A DNA stretch of 50,882 nt from Borreliella burgdorferi B31 (GTDB taxonomy: Bacteria; Spirochaetota; Spirochaetia; Borreliales; Borreliaceae): positions 267,642 through 318,523 of the forward strand of contig NC_001318.1 of NCBI RefSeq assembly GCF_000008685.2, in the 5' to 3' direction. This document shows, piece by piece, positions 27,601 through 36,132 of this stretch (positions are counted from its first letter, which is position 1; every line of letters starts with the position of its first letter). The position numbers and the translations under genes were made by a program. The notes under the pieces were generated by a model that did no database searches, was not told the DNA's origin, and was given only the letters and a program-made list of their open reading frames with translations.

Positions 27601-28785
27601 CTAAACAATTAAATTAACATTTTTATCTACATCGTAAGAAAATTCAACTTCTTCTTCAATTTTAAAAAATTTATTATAACCAAAATGAAAATTTTGGTCC
27701 TTAGAGTCATCTTTAAAATTTCCAGTAAAAGAATTTAAATTCTCACCTGCAAGAAAAAGATTTAAGCTGGCATTAAAACCACTCTCACCAAGCATTTTAT
27801 TTAATGAATGCATATTTTGGTCAAAAAGCATTTTAACATTTTGATTATCCACTACGATCTTTCCCAATAAATTATTATTTGAATCAAGGTTTAAATTAAT
27901 TCGTATACTACCAAGCTCTTTGGGCTTTAAAACCAACTTAATCTCTCCTGTATTATTCGATTTTAACACAACTTTAGCTTTATCCACAATATTCTTATTA
28001 ATCTTAAGATTCCACTCCGGCTTTAAACTGCTGACAAAATCAAAGCCTCCAACATCTTTAGAGCTTTTTATATTATAATTAGCAAATTCTTCAACAAAGC
28101 CTTTTAAAGAATCGTTTGATATTTCTTTAACTTTATACCTATCAACAAAATTTTGACCATCAATTGCATTTAAGCTAAACTTTGAAAAAACAAAATCATT
28201 ATGATCACTATTATTCTTTTTAAAGTTTTTTACATCAATGTTAATAACATTCTTTTCTTCCTTTTTATCATTCAAGCTTATCTGATTATAATAATCATCA
28301 ATCAAAGCAGTTAAAAAATCAAAACCCAAAAAAGAACTTAAATCATTAAAAGCCAAACAAAGTTTTTCGATTTTTTCAAAAAATTTTTCTTTACCTAGAA
28401 AATCAAAATTGGATGATAAATCTTCTTTAATGCTATTTAAACCTTCAAAATCTAAAAATACATTCATTCTAGCAATCAAGGATTTCAAATCGGAAACAAA
28501 ATCTTCATTTTCAAGTTTTTTAAAAAAAAAGGATTTATTTAAAGGTGATTTTTTTAAATTTTTAGCAATAAGTCCATTGTCTTTAAAAAAATTTAAAAAA
28601 TCAAATATCATAAATTTTGCTTTAGCTAATTTTTTAGATTCAGAAGACATAACATTTAAAAAAGAGCTCGCATTTCCTTTAGATTCCATTTTAGAAACAT
28701 TTAAATTTAACCCCTTAATTGTATTCAAGAGATTTAATTTATTTCCATAAGCTTTACTTAAATTTAATAAATTACTCATATACAC
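27601..28785 (-). CDS. fliK: FliK hook-length control protein (FlbC)
   Basis: Secreted ruler that stops hook growth and triggers the FlhB switch. The N-terminal 260 residues are Lys/Asn/Phe-rich and poorly conserved. The C-terminal Flg_hook domain (about 265-365) is clear from VLKSNNTGEIKLVLKPKELG, SIRINLNLDSNN and the VKMLFDQNMHSLNKML pattern. Start is uncertain: GTG 28785 (four bases after GGAG) or ATG 28779 (ten bases after it). It lies where fliK is expected, before flgD. Confidence 0.9.
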   Translation of the reverse strand: MYMSNLLNLSKAYGNKLNLLNTIKGLNLNVSKMESKGNASSFLNVMSSESKKLAKAKFMIFDFLNFFKDNGLIAKNLKKSPLNKSFFFKKLENEDFVSDLKSLIARMNVFLDFEGLNSIKEDLSSNFDFLGKEKFFEKIEKLCLAFNDLSSFLGFDFLTALIDDYYNQISLNDKKEEKNVINIDVKNFKKNNSDHNDFVFSKFSLNAIDGQNFVDRYKVKEISNDSLKGFVEEFANYNIKSSKDVGGFDFVSSLKPEWNLKINKNIVDKAKVVLKSNNTGEIKLVLKPKELGSIRINLNLDSNNNLLGKIVVDNQNVKMLFDQNMHSLNKMLGESGFNASLNLFLAGENLNSFTGNFKDDSKDQNFHFGYNKFFKIEEEVEFSYDVDKNVNLIV

Positions 28786-28786
28786 A

Positions 28787-29410
28787 CTACTCCAATGAAC
28801 TAACAGACATTTTTCTAATCAATATAGCAGCTTTTTTAGAATCCATAAGAGATAACCAATAAGGAACAATTGATAAACGACCTTCTTTTTTGGAAAGCTC
28901 TTCAATTTTCCGCATATAAGATATTGCAAGCTCGGGATTTAAATCTTCAAGCCGCTTAACAGCATCTTCTGGTGGCATATTCATTAAATATACAGCTGTT
29001 TGCAAAATATTTGCTTCCTCATCATTATATTTATTTATAATGTCATCTATTATTTTTTGTTTTAAATCTAAATCTTTCTGCTTTTGCTTAAGCTCAAATT
29101 CAAGCTTATTTAAACTGTCTTCTTTTAACTTTAGATCTTCTTTAAGCTTTTCAATCTGCTGATTCTTAATATCAATAGCTTCTCTTTCCTTCACAAGTCT
29201 AGCTTCATCAAGAATTATATTAGAATTATGATCAAAGACCAGAGAAGTTTCTCCTAACAACTTGGTTCTTACAAATTCGGGGAAATATCTTTTAGTATTA
29301 TACATTCCAATAAAATCAATAAAGAATAATACAAAGAAAAATAAAATAACAATTAAAAATAACAAAAAAAATGCCCTAAAAAAGAACGATAAAAAATTAT
29401 TCACTTTCAT
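28787..29410 (-). CDS. flbB: FlbB motor-collar protein (MotE-like)
   Basis: Protein of 207 residues: one N-terminal membrane helix (about 8-33), a long coiled coil (about 70-125, Lys/Leu/Glu heptads), then a MgtE-N/MotE-like domain (MPPEDAVKRLEDLNPELAIS). In B. burgdorferi FlbB is known as a core of the spirochete-specific periplasmic collar that recruits stators. ATG 29410 lies directly against AAGGA, so GTG 29404, six bases after it, may be the true start. It overlaps fliJ by 14 bp. Confidence 0.9.
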   Translation of the reverse strand: MKVNNFLSFFFRAFFLLFLIVILFFFVLFFIDFIGMYNTKRYFPEFVRTKLLGETSLVFDHNSNIILDEARLVKEREAIDIKNQQIEKLKEDLKLKEDSLNKLEFELKQKQKDLDLKQKIIDDIINKYNDEEANILQTAVYLMNMPPEDAVKRLEDLNPELAISYMRKIEELSKKEGRLSIVPYWLSLMDSKKAAILIRKMSVSSLE

Positions 29411-29828
29411 TCCTTAGATTTTGACAAACTTTATAATTTACATGCTCATCTAGTAGCAAGCTTTCCTTTTTTTCTCTATTTTTAATTATAGAATTATTTA
29501 AATTTTTTATTAATATCTTAATCTTTTTTTCTTGCCTATATTTATCTACATAAACATCATAACATTTGTTATAATGCTTTCTAAGCTCTTCAAGAATTTT
29601 AAAATTTTGGGTTTTTTTATAATTTAAACAGTCTATATAACCTCTTATGTAAAGATCATCAAAACCATTCAAGTTTTTTAAAATATTAGGAATTCCATCT
29701 GAAAACTGATTTATTTTTGAAATTTTCTTATTTATATTCATTAAATCTCTCTCGCTTAGCTTTCGAAAGTAGGTTCTAATCGTCAATATTCTATTAAGCT
29801 TTTGTTTTCTAAAGTTTAAATCATTCAA
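29397..29828 (-). CDS. fliJ: FliJ export chaperone (FlbA)
   Basis: Helical protein of 143 residues, basic and coiled-coil throughout, as for the FliJ stalk that inserts into the FliI hexamer. Sequence conservation in this family is low; position directly after fliI is the main support. The start TTG 29828 overlaps the fliI stop (TTGA). Borrelia papers use flbA for this gene. Confidence 0.82.
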   Translation of the reverse strand: MNDLNFRKQKLNRILTIRTYFRKLSERDLMNINKKISKINQFSDGIPNILKNLNGFDDLYIRGYIDCLNYKKTQNFKILEELRKHYNKCYDVYVDKYRQEKKIKILIKNLNNSIIKNREKKESLLLDEHVNYKVCQNLRNESE

Positions 29829-31135
29829 GATAATATTTCCTTTATTTCATCTTCTAAATTTTCAAAATCAAATGTTTCGTTTATTCCTTGAGAAATAAAA
29901 TTAATAATCTTAGGATACTTAGAAATTGCAAAATCAACATCCTTATTGGATCCTTTGAGATAAATTCCTGTTCTAATAAGATCTTCATAATCTTTATAAA
30001 TAGACAATAAATTTCTAGCTTTCATTATTAATTTTTGTTTTTCTAGGCTCATTATTCTATGAATAGATCTTGAAGTTGAACTTAAAACATTTATTGAAGG
30101 ATATATTCCCCTGTCAAACAAATCTCTGTCTAAAATAATATGACCATCCAAAACAGCTTTAATATTATCGGCTACAGGCTCTGTGAAATCATCCCCCTCA
30201 ACAAGAACAGTATAAAACCCAGTAACACTTCCCCCATTACCATTAAAGCCCGATCTCTCAAGCAAAATTGGAATTTCAACAAAAACAGAAGGCGGATAAC
30301 CTTTAGCTACCGGAGGCTCTCCTAAAGAAAGAGACATCTCTCTTTTAGCATTTGCAAACCTAGTAATAGAATCAAAAAGCAAAGCCACATCTTTACCTTG
30401 CTCCCTAAAGTATTCTGCTATCATGGTAGCAACATAAGCTCCCTTATACCTTGAAATGGGAGATTCATCAGAAGTTGAAACAACTAAAACACTTTTTTTT
30501 AAACGCTCTTCACCAAGCTCATGTTCAATAAACTCATTAAGCTCTCGACCCCTTTCCCCAATAAAAGCAATAACATTTACATCTGCATTTGAATTTTTTG
30601 CAATCATGCCAAGCAAAGTAGATTTACCAACACCAGAACCAGAAAAAATACCAACTCTTTGTCCTTTTGCAACTGGCAAAAACCCATCAAGAACTTTAAC
30701 TCCCGTTAATATTTGATCTTCAAAAATACTTCTATTAATTGGATTAATTTTTTCAAAAATTAACTCTTTATAACTATTGTTCAAAAATGACCCTTTATTA
30801 TCAATAGGTCTGCCAAGAGAATCAATAACTCTTCCCAAAAGCTCATCACTAAGATTTATTTCTAGCCCTTTGTTTAAAGAATAAACTTTATTTCCAACTT
30901 CAATCCCGCTAAATCCTTCATAGGCCATAAGGCTAACATAAGGACCATTAAATCCTAAAACCTCTGCGCATACCTTTTTGCCATTTCTTTGATCAATTAA
31001 ACACAAATCTCCAATAGCGCACTGAGGCCCTAAACTCTCAACTAAAAGACCTTTTATTTTTTGCACCCTGCCAACAAAAGAAACAGTTTCAATATCATCT
31101 ACTTGTCTTAAATAATTTTCAAAAAAATTGCTCAC
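29825..31135 (-). CDS. fliI: FliI flagellar export ATPase
   Basis: F1-beta-like ATPase feeding substrates to the export gate. Walker A GSGVGKST is at 165-172. RGRELNEF, VVSTSDESPISRYKGAYVATMIAEYFREQG and VALLFDSITRFANAKREM are family signatures, and the DELLGRVIDSLGRPID region precedes the core. It is 436 residues. The start is GTG 31135 with AAAGGA upstream. It is 18 bp after fliH, its regulator. Confidence 0.97.
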   Translation of the reverse strand: MSNFFENYLRQVDDIETVSFVGRVQKIKGLLVESLGPQCAIGDLCLIDQRNGKKVCAEVLGFNGPYVSLMAYEGFSGIEVGNKVYSLNKGLEINLSDELLGRVIDSLGRPIDNKGSFLNNSYKELIFEKINPINRSIFEDQILTGVKVLDGFLPVAKGQRVGIFSGSGVGKSTLLGMIAKNSNADVNVIAFIGERGRELNEFIEHELGEERLKKSVLVVSTSDESPISRYKGAYVATMIAEYFREQGKDVALLFDSITRFANAKREMSLSLGEPPVAKGYPPSVFVEIPILLERSGFNGNGGSVTGFYTVLVEGDDFTEPVADNIKAVLDGHIILDRDLFDRGIYPSINVLSSTSRSIHRIMSLEKQKLIMKARNLLSIYKDYEDLIRTGIYLKGSNKDVDFAISKYPKIINFISQGINETFDFENLEDEIKEILS

Positions 31136-31153
31136 TAAAATTCCTTTAGATAC

Positions 31154-32074
31154 TTAACTTAATAAAGAAAAATTTTTAAACTTTTCCTCTATTTTATCAA
31201 GTTGAGAAGAAATGCGCGCATCAATCTCTCCAAAATTAGTTTCAATTATACAACCGCCTTTGCCTATGTTGGGATCTTCTATGATCTCTAAATTTTCTAT
31301 AATATCAAATCTAGAAATAAAATCACTCTTTTTATGTCTAACAATATCTAAATCATCAAGATTTACACGAATGGTAATCTGTGTTTTATCTTTTACCCTT
31401 TTCAAAACCTCATTAACATTTTCCAAAACAATATCTTTTTGAGAATCTGTAATCCTCTTAATAACTTTAATTGCAATTTGCATAACAAGACTCACTATCT
31501 GGCCACTCGAAGATTCAAGAATACCTTTCCTTTCAGCAATCAGAGATGCTATTATAACATGTAATTTTCTCATAACTTTGTCAAAATCTTCAAAACCACT
31601 TTCATAACCTTTGCTATATCCCTCTTCCCTACCTTTAGCTATTGCTATCTCAAGATCTGTTTTTAATTTTTCTTCATACTCTCTTGCTAATCTTTCAATC
31701 TCGGCATTAGATTCAGTCTCAATAGATTCTTTCTTATAAATAGCTTCTTTTTGTAAAAGATCTGCTTCTTGTTTGGCTGCTTCTAATACTTCATTAGCCT
31801 TTGCCTTAGCTTCTTCAATAAGCCGCTTAGATTCAATTTGAACTTCCTCTTTGGCAAGTTCTTGCCTTTTAGCAAGCTCTTCCTCAAGTTGTAATTTTTC
31901 ATCTCTTAAAAGTTGCAACTCTTCTTTAAGATTGGAGATTTGACTTTCTATGTCGTAAACCTTGCCTTCCTTCTCCTTGATTTCCAAAGATTCAAAAACA
32001 GGCTTTGCTATCTCAACAAACTCAAACTTTACTAAATTATCAACTTCTGATGATTTATATAAAACCTTAGGCAA
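31154..32074 (-). CDS. fliH: FliH, regulator of the export ATPase
   Basis: Dimeric FliI-binding protein that ties the ATPase to the C-ring through FliN. Its 306 residues contain a long Glu/Lys/Ala coiled coil (about 40-160, with GREEGYSKGYESGFEDF), then the conserved C-terminal FliH/VATPase-E-like domain (LVMQIAIKVIKRITDSQKDI ... ISSQLDKIEE). The start is TTG 32074, six bases after GGAG. It lies in standard order fliG-fliH-fliI. Confidence 0.94.
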   Translation of the reverse strand: MPKVLYKSSEVDNLVKFEFVEIAKPVFESLEIKEKEGKVYDIESQISNLKEELQLLRDEKLQLEEELAKRQELAKEEVQIESKRLIEEAKAKANEVLEAAKQEADLLQKEAIYKKESIETESNAEIERLAREYEEKLKTDLEIAIAKGREEGYSKGYESGFEDFDKVMRKLHVIIASLIAERKGILESSSGQIVSLVMQIAIKVIKRITDSQKDIVLENVNEVLKRVKDKTQITIRVNLDDLDIVRHKKSDFISRFDIIENLEIIEDPNIGKGGCIIETNFGEIDARISSQLDKIEEKFKNFSLLS

Positions 32075-32088
32075 ACAAAACTCCTTTA

Positions 32089-33123
32089 TCAGACAAGCAC
32101 ATCTTCTTCACCACCCCTTGAAATAACTATTTCTCCCTGTTCTTCTAATTTTCTAATAAGAGAAACAATTTTTTGCTGAGATTCCTCAACATCTTTTCGC
32201 CTAGTAGGTCCCAAAAATTCCATGTCTTCCTTAAGCATTGAAGCCGCTCTTTTTGACATGTTTTTGAAAATTTTTTCTTGGACAGGAATATCTACAGATT
32301 TTAAAGCTTTTGCCAACTCTTGACCATCTATTTCTCTTAAAACCCTTTGTATAGATCTGTCATCAAGTAAAACTATATCCTCAAACACAAACATTTTCTT
32401 CTTAATCTCTTCTGCAAGCTCTGGATCTTCTTCTTCAAGAGATTCAATAATAAACTTCTCCGTTTTTCTATCAGCCATATTAATTATCTCAACAACATTG
32501 TCAACTCCTCCTGCTGATGTATAATCTTCTGAAGAAAGAGAAGCTAGTTTTTTCTCAAGAACCCTCTCAACCTCTCTTACAACCTCAGGAGAAGTTCTAT
32601 CCATTAACGCAATTCTTCTTGCAACATTGGTTTGTACTTCTGTGGGCAAACTAGAGAGAATAAAAGAAGCCTTTTGAGGATCAAGATATGAAAGAATTAA
32701 AGCAATTGTTTGGGGATGTTCTTGCTGAATAAAGTTTAAAATATTCGCAGGATCTGCTCTTCTTACAAATTCAAAGGGTCTAGACTGTAAAGCAGAACCC
32801 AAATTATTAATAATATCAACTGCTTTTTGAGTCCCAAGAGATTTTTCAAGAAGCTCTCTTGCATAATCAATTCCACCCTTTTGAATAAATTCTTGAGCCA
32901 TCATTAATTCTTTAAACTCTAAAAGAACATTATCTTTAAGCTCAGAAGTAATTGTCTCAAGCTTTGCTATCTCAAATGTCAAAGACTCTATCTCTTCTTG
33001 AGAAAGATACTTAAACACTTTAGAAGAGATTTCAGAACCTATTGAAACCAACAAAATAGCGGCCTTTTGCTTGCCTGTTAAAGCAGAAACATCCAGAATC
33101 TCCTTTTCTTTTTTTTCTTCCAT
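32089..33123 (-). CDS. fliG: FliG C-ring torque protein (motor-operon copy, FliG2)
   Basis: Part of the rotor that contacts MotA and turns torque into rotation. All three armadillo-type domains are present in 344 residues: LTGKQKAAILLVSIGSEI, the EHPQTIALILSYLDPQKAS motif of the middle domain, and the C-terminal torque helix DDRSIQRVLREIDGQELAKA with alternating charges. Borrelia has a second, divergent fliG elsewhere; from memory this operon copy is FliG2, the one required for motility. It follows fliF by 15 bp. Confidence 0.97.
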   Translation of the reverse strand: MEEKKEKEILDVSALTGKQKAAILLVSIGSEISSKVFKYLSQEEIESLTFEIAKLETITSELKDNVLLEFKELMMAQEFIQKGGIDYARELLEKSLGTQKAVDIINNLGSALQSRPFEFVRRADPANILNFIQQEHPQTIALILSYLDPQKASFILSSLPTEVQTNVARRIALMDRTSPEVVREVERVLEKKLASLSSEDYTSAGGVDNVVEIINMADRKTEKFIIESLEEEDPELAEEIKKKMFVFEDIVLLDDRSIQRVLREIDGQELAKALKSVDIPVQEKIFKNMSKRAASMLKEDMEFLGPTRRKDVEESQQKIVSLIRKLEEQGEIVISRGGEEDVLV

Positions 33124-33138
33124 ATCAATTACTACCTT

Positions 33139-34848
33139 TTACGCGTTTTTCAAAAGCCATGTTCTTATAAGCTTAGCAACATCTTCTGGCTTTTCTCTGG
33201 CTAAAAGCTCAGCATTGCTTTGAAGCTCATCGCCTTCTCTAATCCCACCAACAACATCGTCAACGCCAATATCGTCACCACCATCCATTAAGGCTTGTTG
33301 GCGCCTTAAGTGTGCTTGCTTTGCTAATTCCTCTTCTCTAAGACGTCTTCGTCTCTCAAGTTCTCTAGAAATAGCAAAAAATATCGTAAATACTAAAATT
33401 AATAATGAAAATACTATACTTGCAATAAATAAGAAATATTTAAACCTTTCACTTGCAAAATAATTTTCATCTATTTCTCTAAATTCATTCATACGATCAA
33501 AAGATATATTTCTAACCGTTATTGAATCGCCTCTTTCTGGCTTATATTCAAAAGAACTTTGCAAAACATCTTCAATATTTTTTATTTCTTCTAATGCCAT
33601 AGGCTTATATTCTCTTTTTCTCATTCCATTTTCTATTACGAAATCTCCCTTCTCATCGTACACAAAATTCCAAATACCATCTACGAAAATACCAAGAGAA
33701 ACACCTACAATCCTAGCGGGCTCTTTTTCGCTTGTAGATTTTTTTTCATTCAAAGCAACATTTTTGATCTCTTGAGACTCATTATATTTACCAGTAATAT
33801 CACTTAAATCCTGATATTCAGGAGGGGTATTGCCTTCCTGCCCAGGAGGTCCCCAGGGACTATATCCTTGACCCTGATATTCTTTTTTTTGAGTCTGAGA
33901 AGATATAATAGTTGAATCGCTTACTTTCCTAGTGTTATAAGAAGCTTTTGGATCTTGAGATTGAAGCTCAATAGGGGCATACTCTTTAGACTCTGTAGTT
34001 TCTTTTGAAGTATCAAGCTTTACATTTACTCTTGCTATCATAAATCTATCAACAGACAAAACCTTACTTAATGCAGAATCGATTTCACCCCTAAGCATAG
34101 CTTCATACTTAAGCTTTAACTTACGCTCTTTTTCTGCTAAGTCTATTCTATCTATCCCATCCAAATTAGAAAAATCATTTAAAATAGTTCCACTATTATC
34201 AACAATAGCAATATTGTCAGATTCAAGACCTTCAATGGCATACTGAATAAGTTTAACAAGTCCTTCAACTTTTTTTCTATTGGTAATAATATCAGAACCG
34301 GGTCTTGGGGTAATTCTAACAGATGCCTTAACAGGCTCTTGAGACTCTTTAAAAAGAGCTTTCTCGGGCATAACAAGATTCACACTAACAGCATCAACAT
34401 CATCTAAAGCTACAATATGCTGTTCAACCGCTCTTGTAATAGATCTTCTAAGATTAATGCTTCTTTCAAAATCAGTAATAGTCCACCTATCAATATCAAA
34501 CAAAGCCCATGGATCCATATGAACGGGCACAAGCTCTTCTCTGACAAGAATTGCTCTCATTTTTTTTGCAAGCTTTTCATCATCTAAATAAATTCTTCCA
34601 TCAGAACTCAAAAAATACTTAACATTTTCCCTATCAAGTCTTTGCGATATCCTATCTAAGAGATATTGATCTTTAATTTCAACCCCAAAAAGAGCAATGC
34701 TTTGACTTTTAGTAGAAAACCCTATTAAAAAAACAAGCGCAAGAATCACAAAAAAAATAATCAATCCTAAGGCTATTTTCTGAACCGTACTAGCTTTTTT
34801 GAAGATTCCTTTTGCTGAAACAAAAAAATTAGTAAAAAATTTGCTCAA
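33139..34848 (-). CDS. fliF: FliF MS-ring protein
   Basis: Forms the MS-ring, the base on which the motor is assembled. Its 569 residues have membrane helices at about 24-46 and 450-475. Ring-building motifs lie between them, including VNLVMPEKALFKESQEPVKASV and ITNRKKVEGLVKLIQYAIEGL. The C-terminal tail (KPEDVAKLIRTWL) binds FliG. The start is TTG 34848 with AAGGAG about ten bases upstream. Confidence 0.97.
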   Translation of the reverse strand: MSKFFTNFFVSAKGIFKKASTVQKIALGLIIFFVILALVFLIGFSTKSQSIALFGVEIKDQYLLDRISQRLDRENVKYFLSSDGRIYLDDEKLAKKMRAILVREELVPVHMDPWALFDIDRWTITDFERSINLRRSITRAVEQHIVALDDVDAVSVNLVMPEKALFKESQEPVKASVRITPRPGSDIITNRKKVEGLVKLIQYAIEGLESDNIAIVDNSGTILNDFSNLDGIDRIDLAEKERKLKLKYEAMLRGEIDSALSKVLSVDRFMIARVNVKLDTSKETTESKEYAPIELQSQDPKASYNTRKVSDSTIISSQTQKKEYQGQGYSPWGPPGQEGNTPPEYQDLSDITGKYNESQEIKNVALNEKKSTSEKEPARIVGVSLGIFVDGIWNFVYDEKGDFVIENGMRKREYKPMALEEIKNIEDVLQSSFEYKPERGDSITVRNISFDRMNEFREIDENYFASERFKYFLFIASIVFSLLILVFTIFFAISRELERRRRLREEELAKQAHLRRQQALMDGGDDIGVDDVVGGIREGDELQSNAELLAREKPEDVAKLIRTWLLKNA

Positions 34849-34862
34849 AATCTTATGGCTCC

Positions 34863-35198
34863 TTAACGAATATTGATTATATCTTGATAAGCCTTCACAC
34901 CTCTCTCAACAACAGCCTTTAAAATGCTTAAATTCATATTCGCCTTAGACATCGCTATTACAACATCATGAACATCAATGCTACTAGGCTTAAGAATAGC
35001 TTGTTCTGTAACCTTGGAAACATTTAATTGGCTTTTGTTGACATCAGTAATCGAATTTATTAAAACATCCTTAAAAGTTTTAATATCATTGTCTTTGGCA
35101 TTACTTTTAGAACTAAAAAGATTCACATCAAAATGCAAAGGATTTTTTTTAACCAAATTAATATTATTTTCTGTAAAAAAAGCATCTGTTCTCACCAA
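34863..35198 (-). CDS. fliE: FliE rod adaptor protein
   Basis: Links the MS-ring to the rod. The 111-residue protein has the family C-terminal half FKDVLINSITDVNKSQLNVS ... DVHDVVIAMSKANMNLSILKAVVERGVKAYQDIINI. The start is TTG 35198, six bases after AAAGGAG; the next codon is GTG and would also serve. It follows flgC after 11 bp. Confidence 0.94.
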   Translation of the reverse strand: MVRTDAFFTENNINLVKKNPLHFDVNLFSSKSNAKDNDIKTFKDVLINSITDVNKSQLNVSKVTEQAILKPSSIDVHDVVIAMSKANMNLSILKAVVERGVKAYQDIINIR

Positions 35199-35209
35199 TG
35201 ATCTCTCCT

Positions 35210-35668
35210 TTAGCCTTGAAGTATAGCTAACGCACTTCTAAACATAGACTTACTACTATTGATGACAGTAGAATTTGCCTCATAAGCACGAGAAGCTGAA
35301 ATCATATCTACCATTTCTTCAACTAAATTAACATTGGGAAGCTCTACATAACCCTTTTTATCTCCAGAACTTATTGAATCGGGGTGAGCTGGATCATATT
35401 TTAACTTTAATGGAGATTTATCTTTTTCAATGCTAGCAACCCTAACTCCTTGACCAATGCCATTATCAAGATAATCCGGAATAAAAGGCCCTTTCCAATA
35501 AGGATTATTAACCCTTGGTGCAAAAATAATCCTTTGCCTTCTATAAGGTCCACCATCAGGAGTTCTAGAAGTAGAAACATTTGCAATGTTATTAGAAATA
35601 ACATCAATCCTTAACCTTTGTGCTGTTAATCCCGTTGAAGCTACATTAATGCTTGAAAACAATCCCAT
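35210..35668 (-). CDS. flgC: FlgC proximal rod protein
   Basis: Rod subunit. The rod signature INVASTGLTAQRLRIDVISN and NNIANVSTSRTPDGGPYRRQ is complete. The C-terminal helix (LPNVNLVEEMVDMISASRAYEANSTVINSSK) is also intact. It has 152 residues from ATG 35668 and follows flgB after 23 bp. Confidence 0.97.
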   Translation of the reverse strand: MGLFSSINVASTGLTAQRLRIDVISNNIANVSTSRTPDGGPYRRQRIIFAPRVNNPYWKGPFIPDYLDNGIGQGVRVASIEKDKSPLKLKYDPAHPDSISSGDKKGYVELPNVNLVEEMVDMISASRAYEANSTVINSSKSMFRSALAILQG

Positions 35669-35691
35669 TTTACATTCCTTAAGATATTAAT

Positions 35692-36099
35692 TTATTTTAA
35701 TACAATATTTATACTTTTAAAATAATGCGCCTGAACATTAGTCATAAGATGATACATCATTTGGTTTTGCACAAGTGCCTTAACCTCAGAATCAATATCA
35801 ACATTATTGCCATTATTATTCATAGTTGAAAAATGGTCAAGAACTCTGTGAGGCTTGACATCTGAATACTTTAGATTTTTAAACCCAGACAGGTGCTTAT
35901 CACTAGATTTAATTAAGTTTAAATCATTTTTATCTTCATTTAAAAAAGCCTTTTCAAGCTCTGATTCAAAAGAAATTTTGCTTCTTTTAAAATTTGGAGT
36001 ATCTATATTTGCTATATTGTCAGAAATAACGCTTTGTCTTAAACTCAAAACATCTAAATACCTATGTGAAAAATCTACAGATCTTTCAAAATCATTCAA
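35692..36099 (-). CDS. flgB: FlgB proximal rod protein, first gene of the flagellar operon
   Basis: Rod subunit of 135 residues. It carries LSLRQSVISDNIANIDTPNFKR and the C-terminal DSEVKALVQNQMMYHLMTNVQAHYFKSINIV. The start is TTG 36099, seven bases after a strong GGGAGG; the ATG four bases further on is out of frame. It is the first gene behind the promoter inside the hslU end and gives its name to the operon. Confidence 0.96.
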   Translation of the reverse strand: MNDFERSVDFSHRYLDVLSLRQSVISDNIANIDTPNFKRSKISFESELEKAFLNEDKNDLNLIKSSDKHLSGFKNLKYSDVKPHRVLDHFSTMNNNGNNVDIDSEVKALVQNQMMYHLMTNVQAHYFKSINIVLK

Positions 36100-36132
36100 A
36101 TTGAAACCTCCCTCATTTAAAATTGCTTTTAA

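Noticed and set aside
27679..27698. 8-bp inverted repeat with 4-base spacer near the end of fliK
   Set aside because: A/T-dominated hairpin in coding sequence, not followed by a T-run in transcription direction; likely chance in such DNA.
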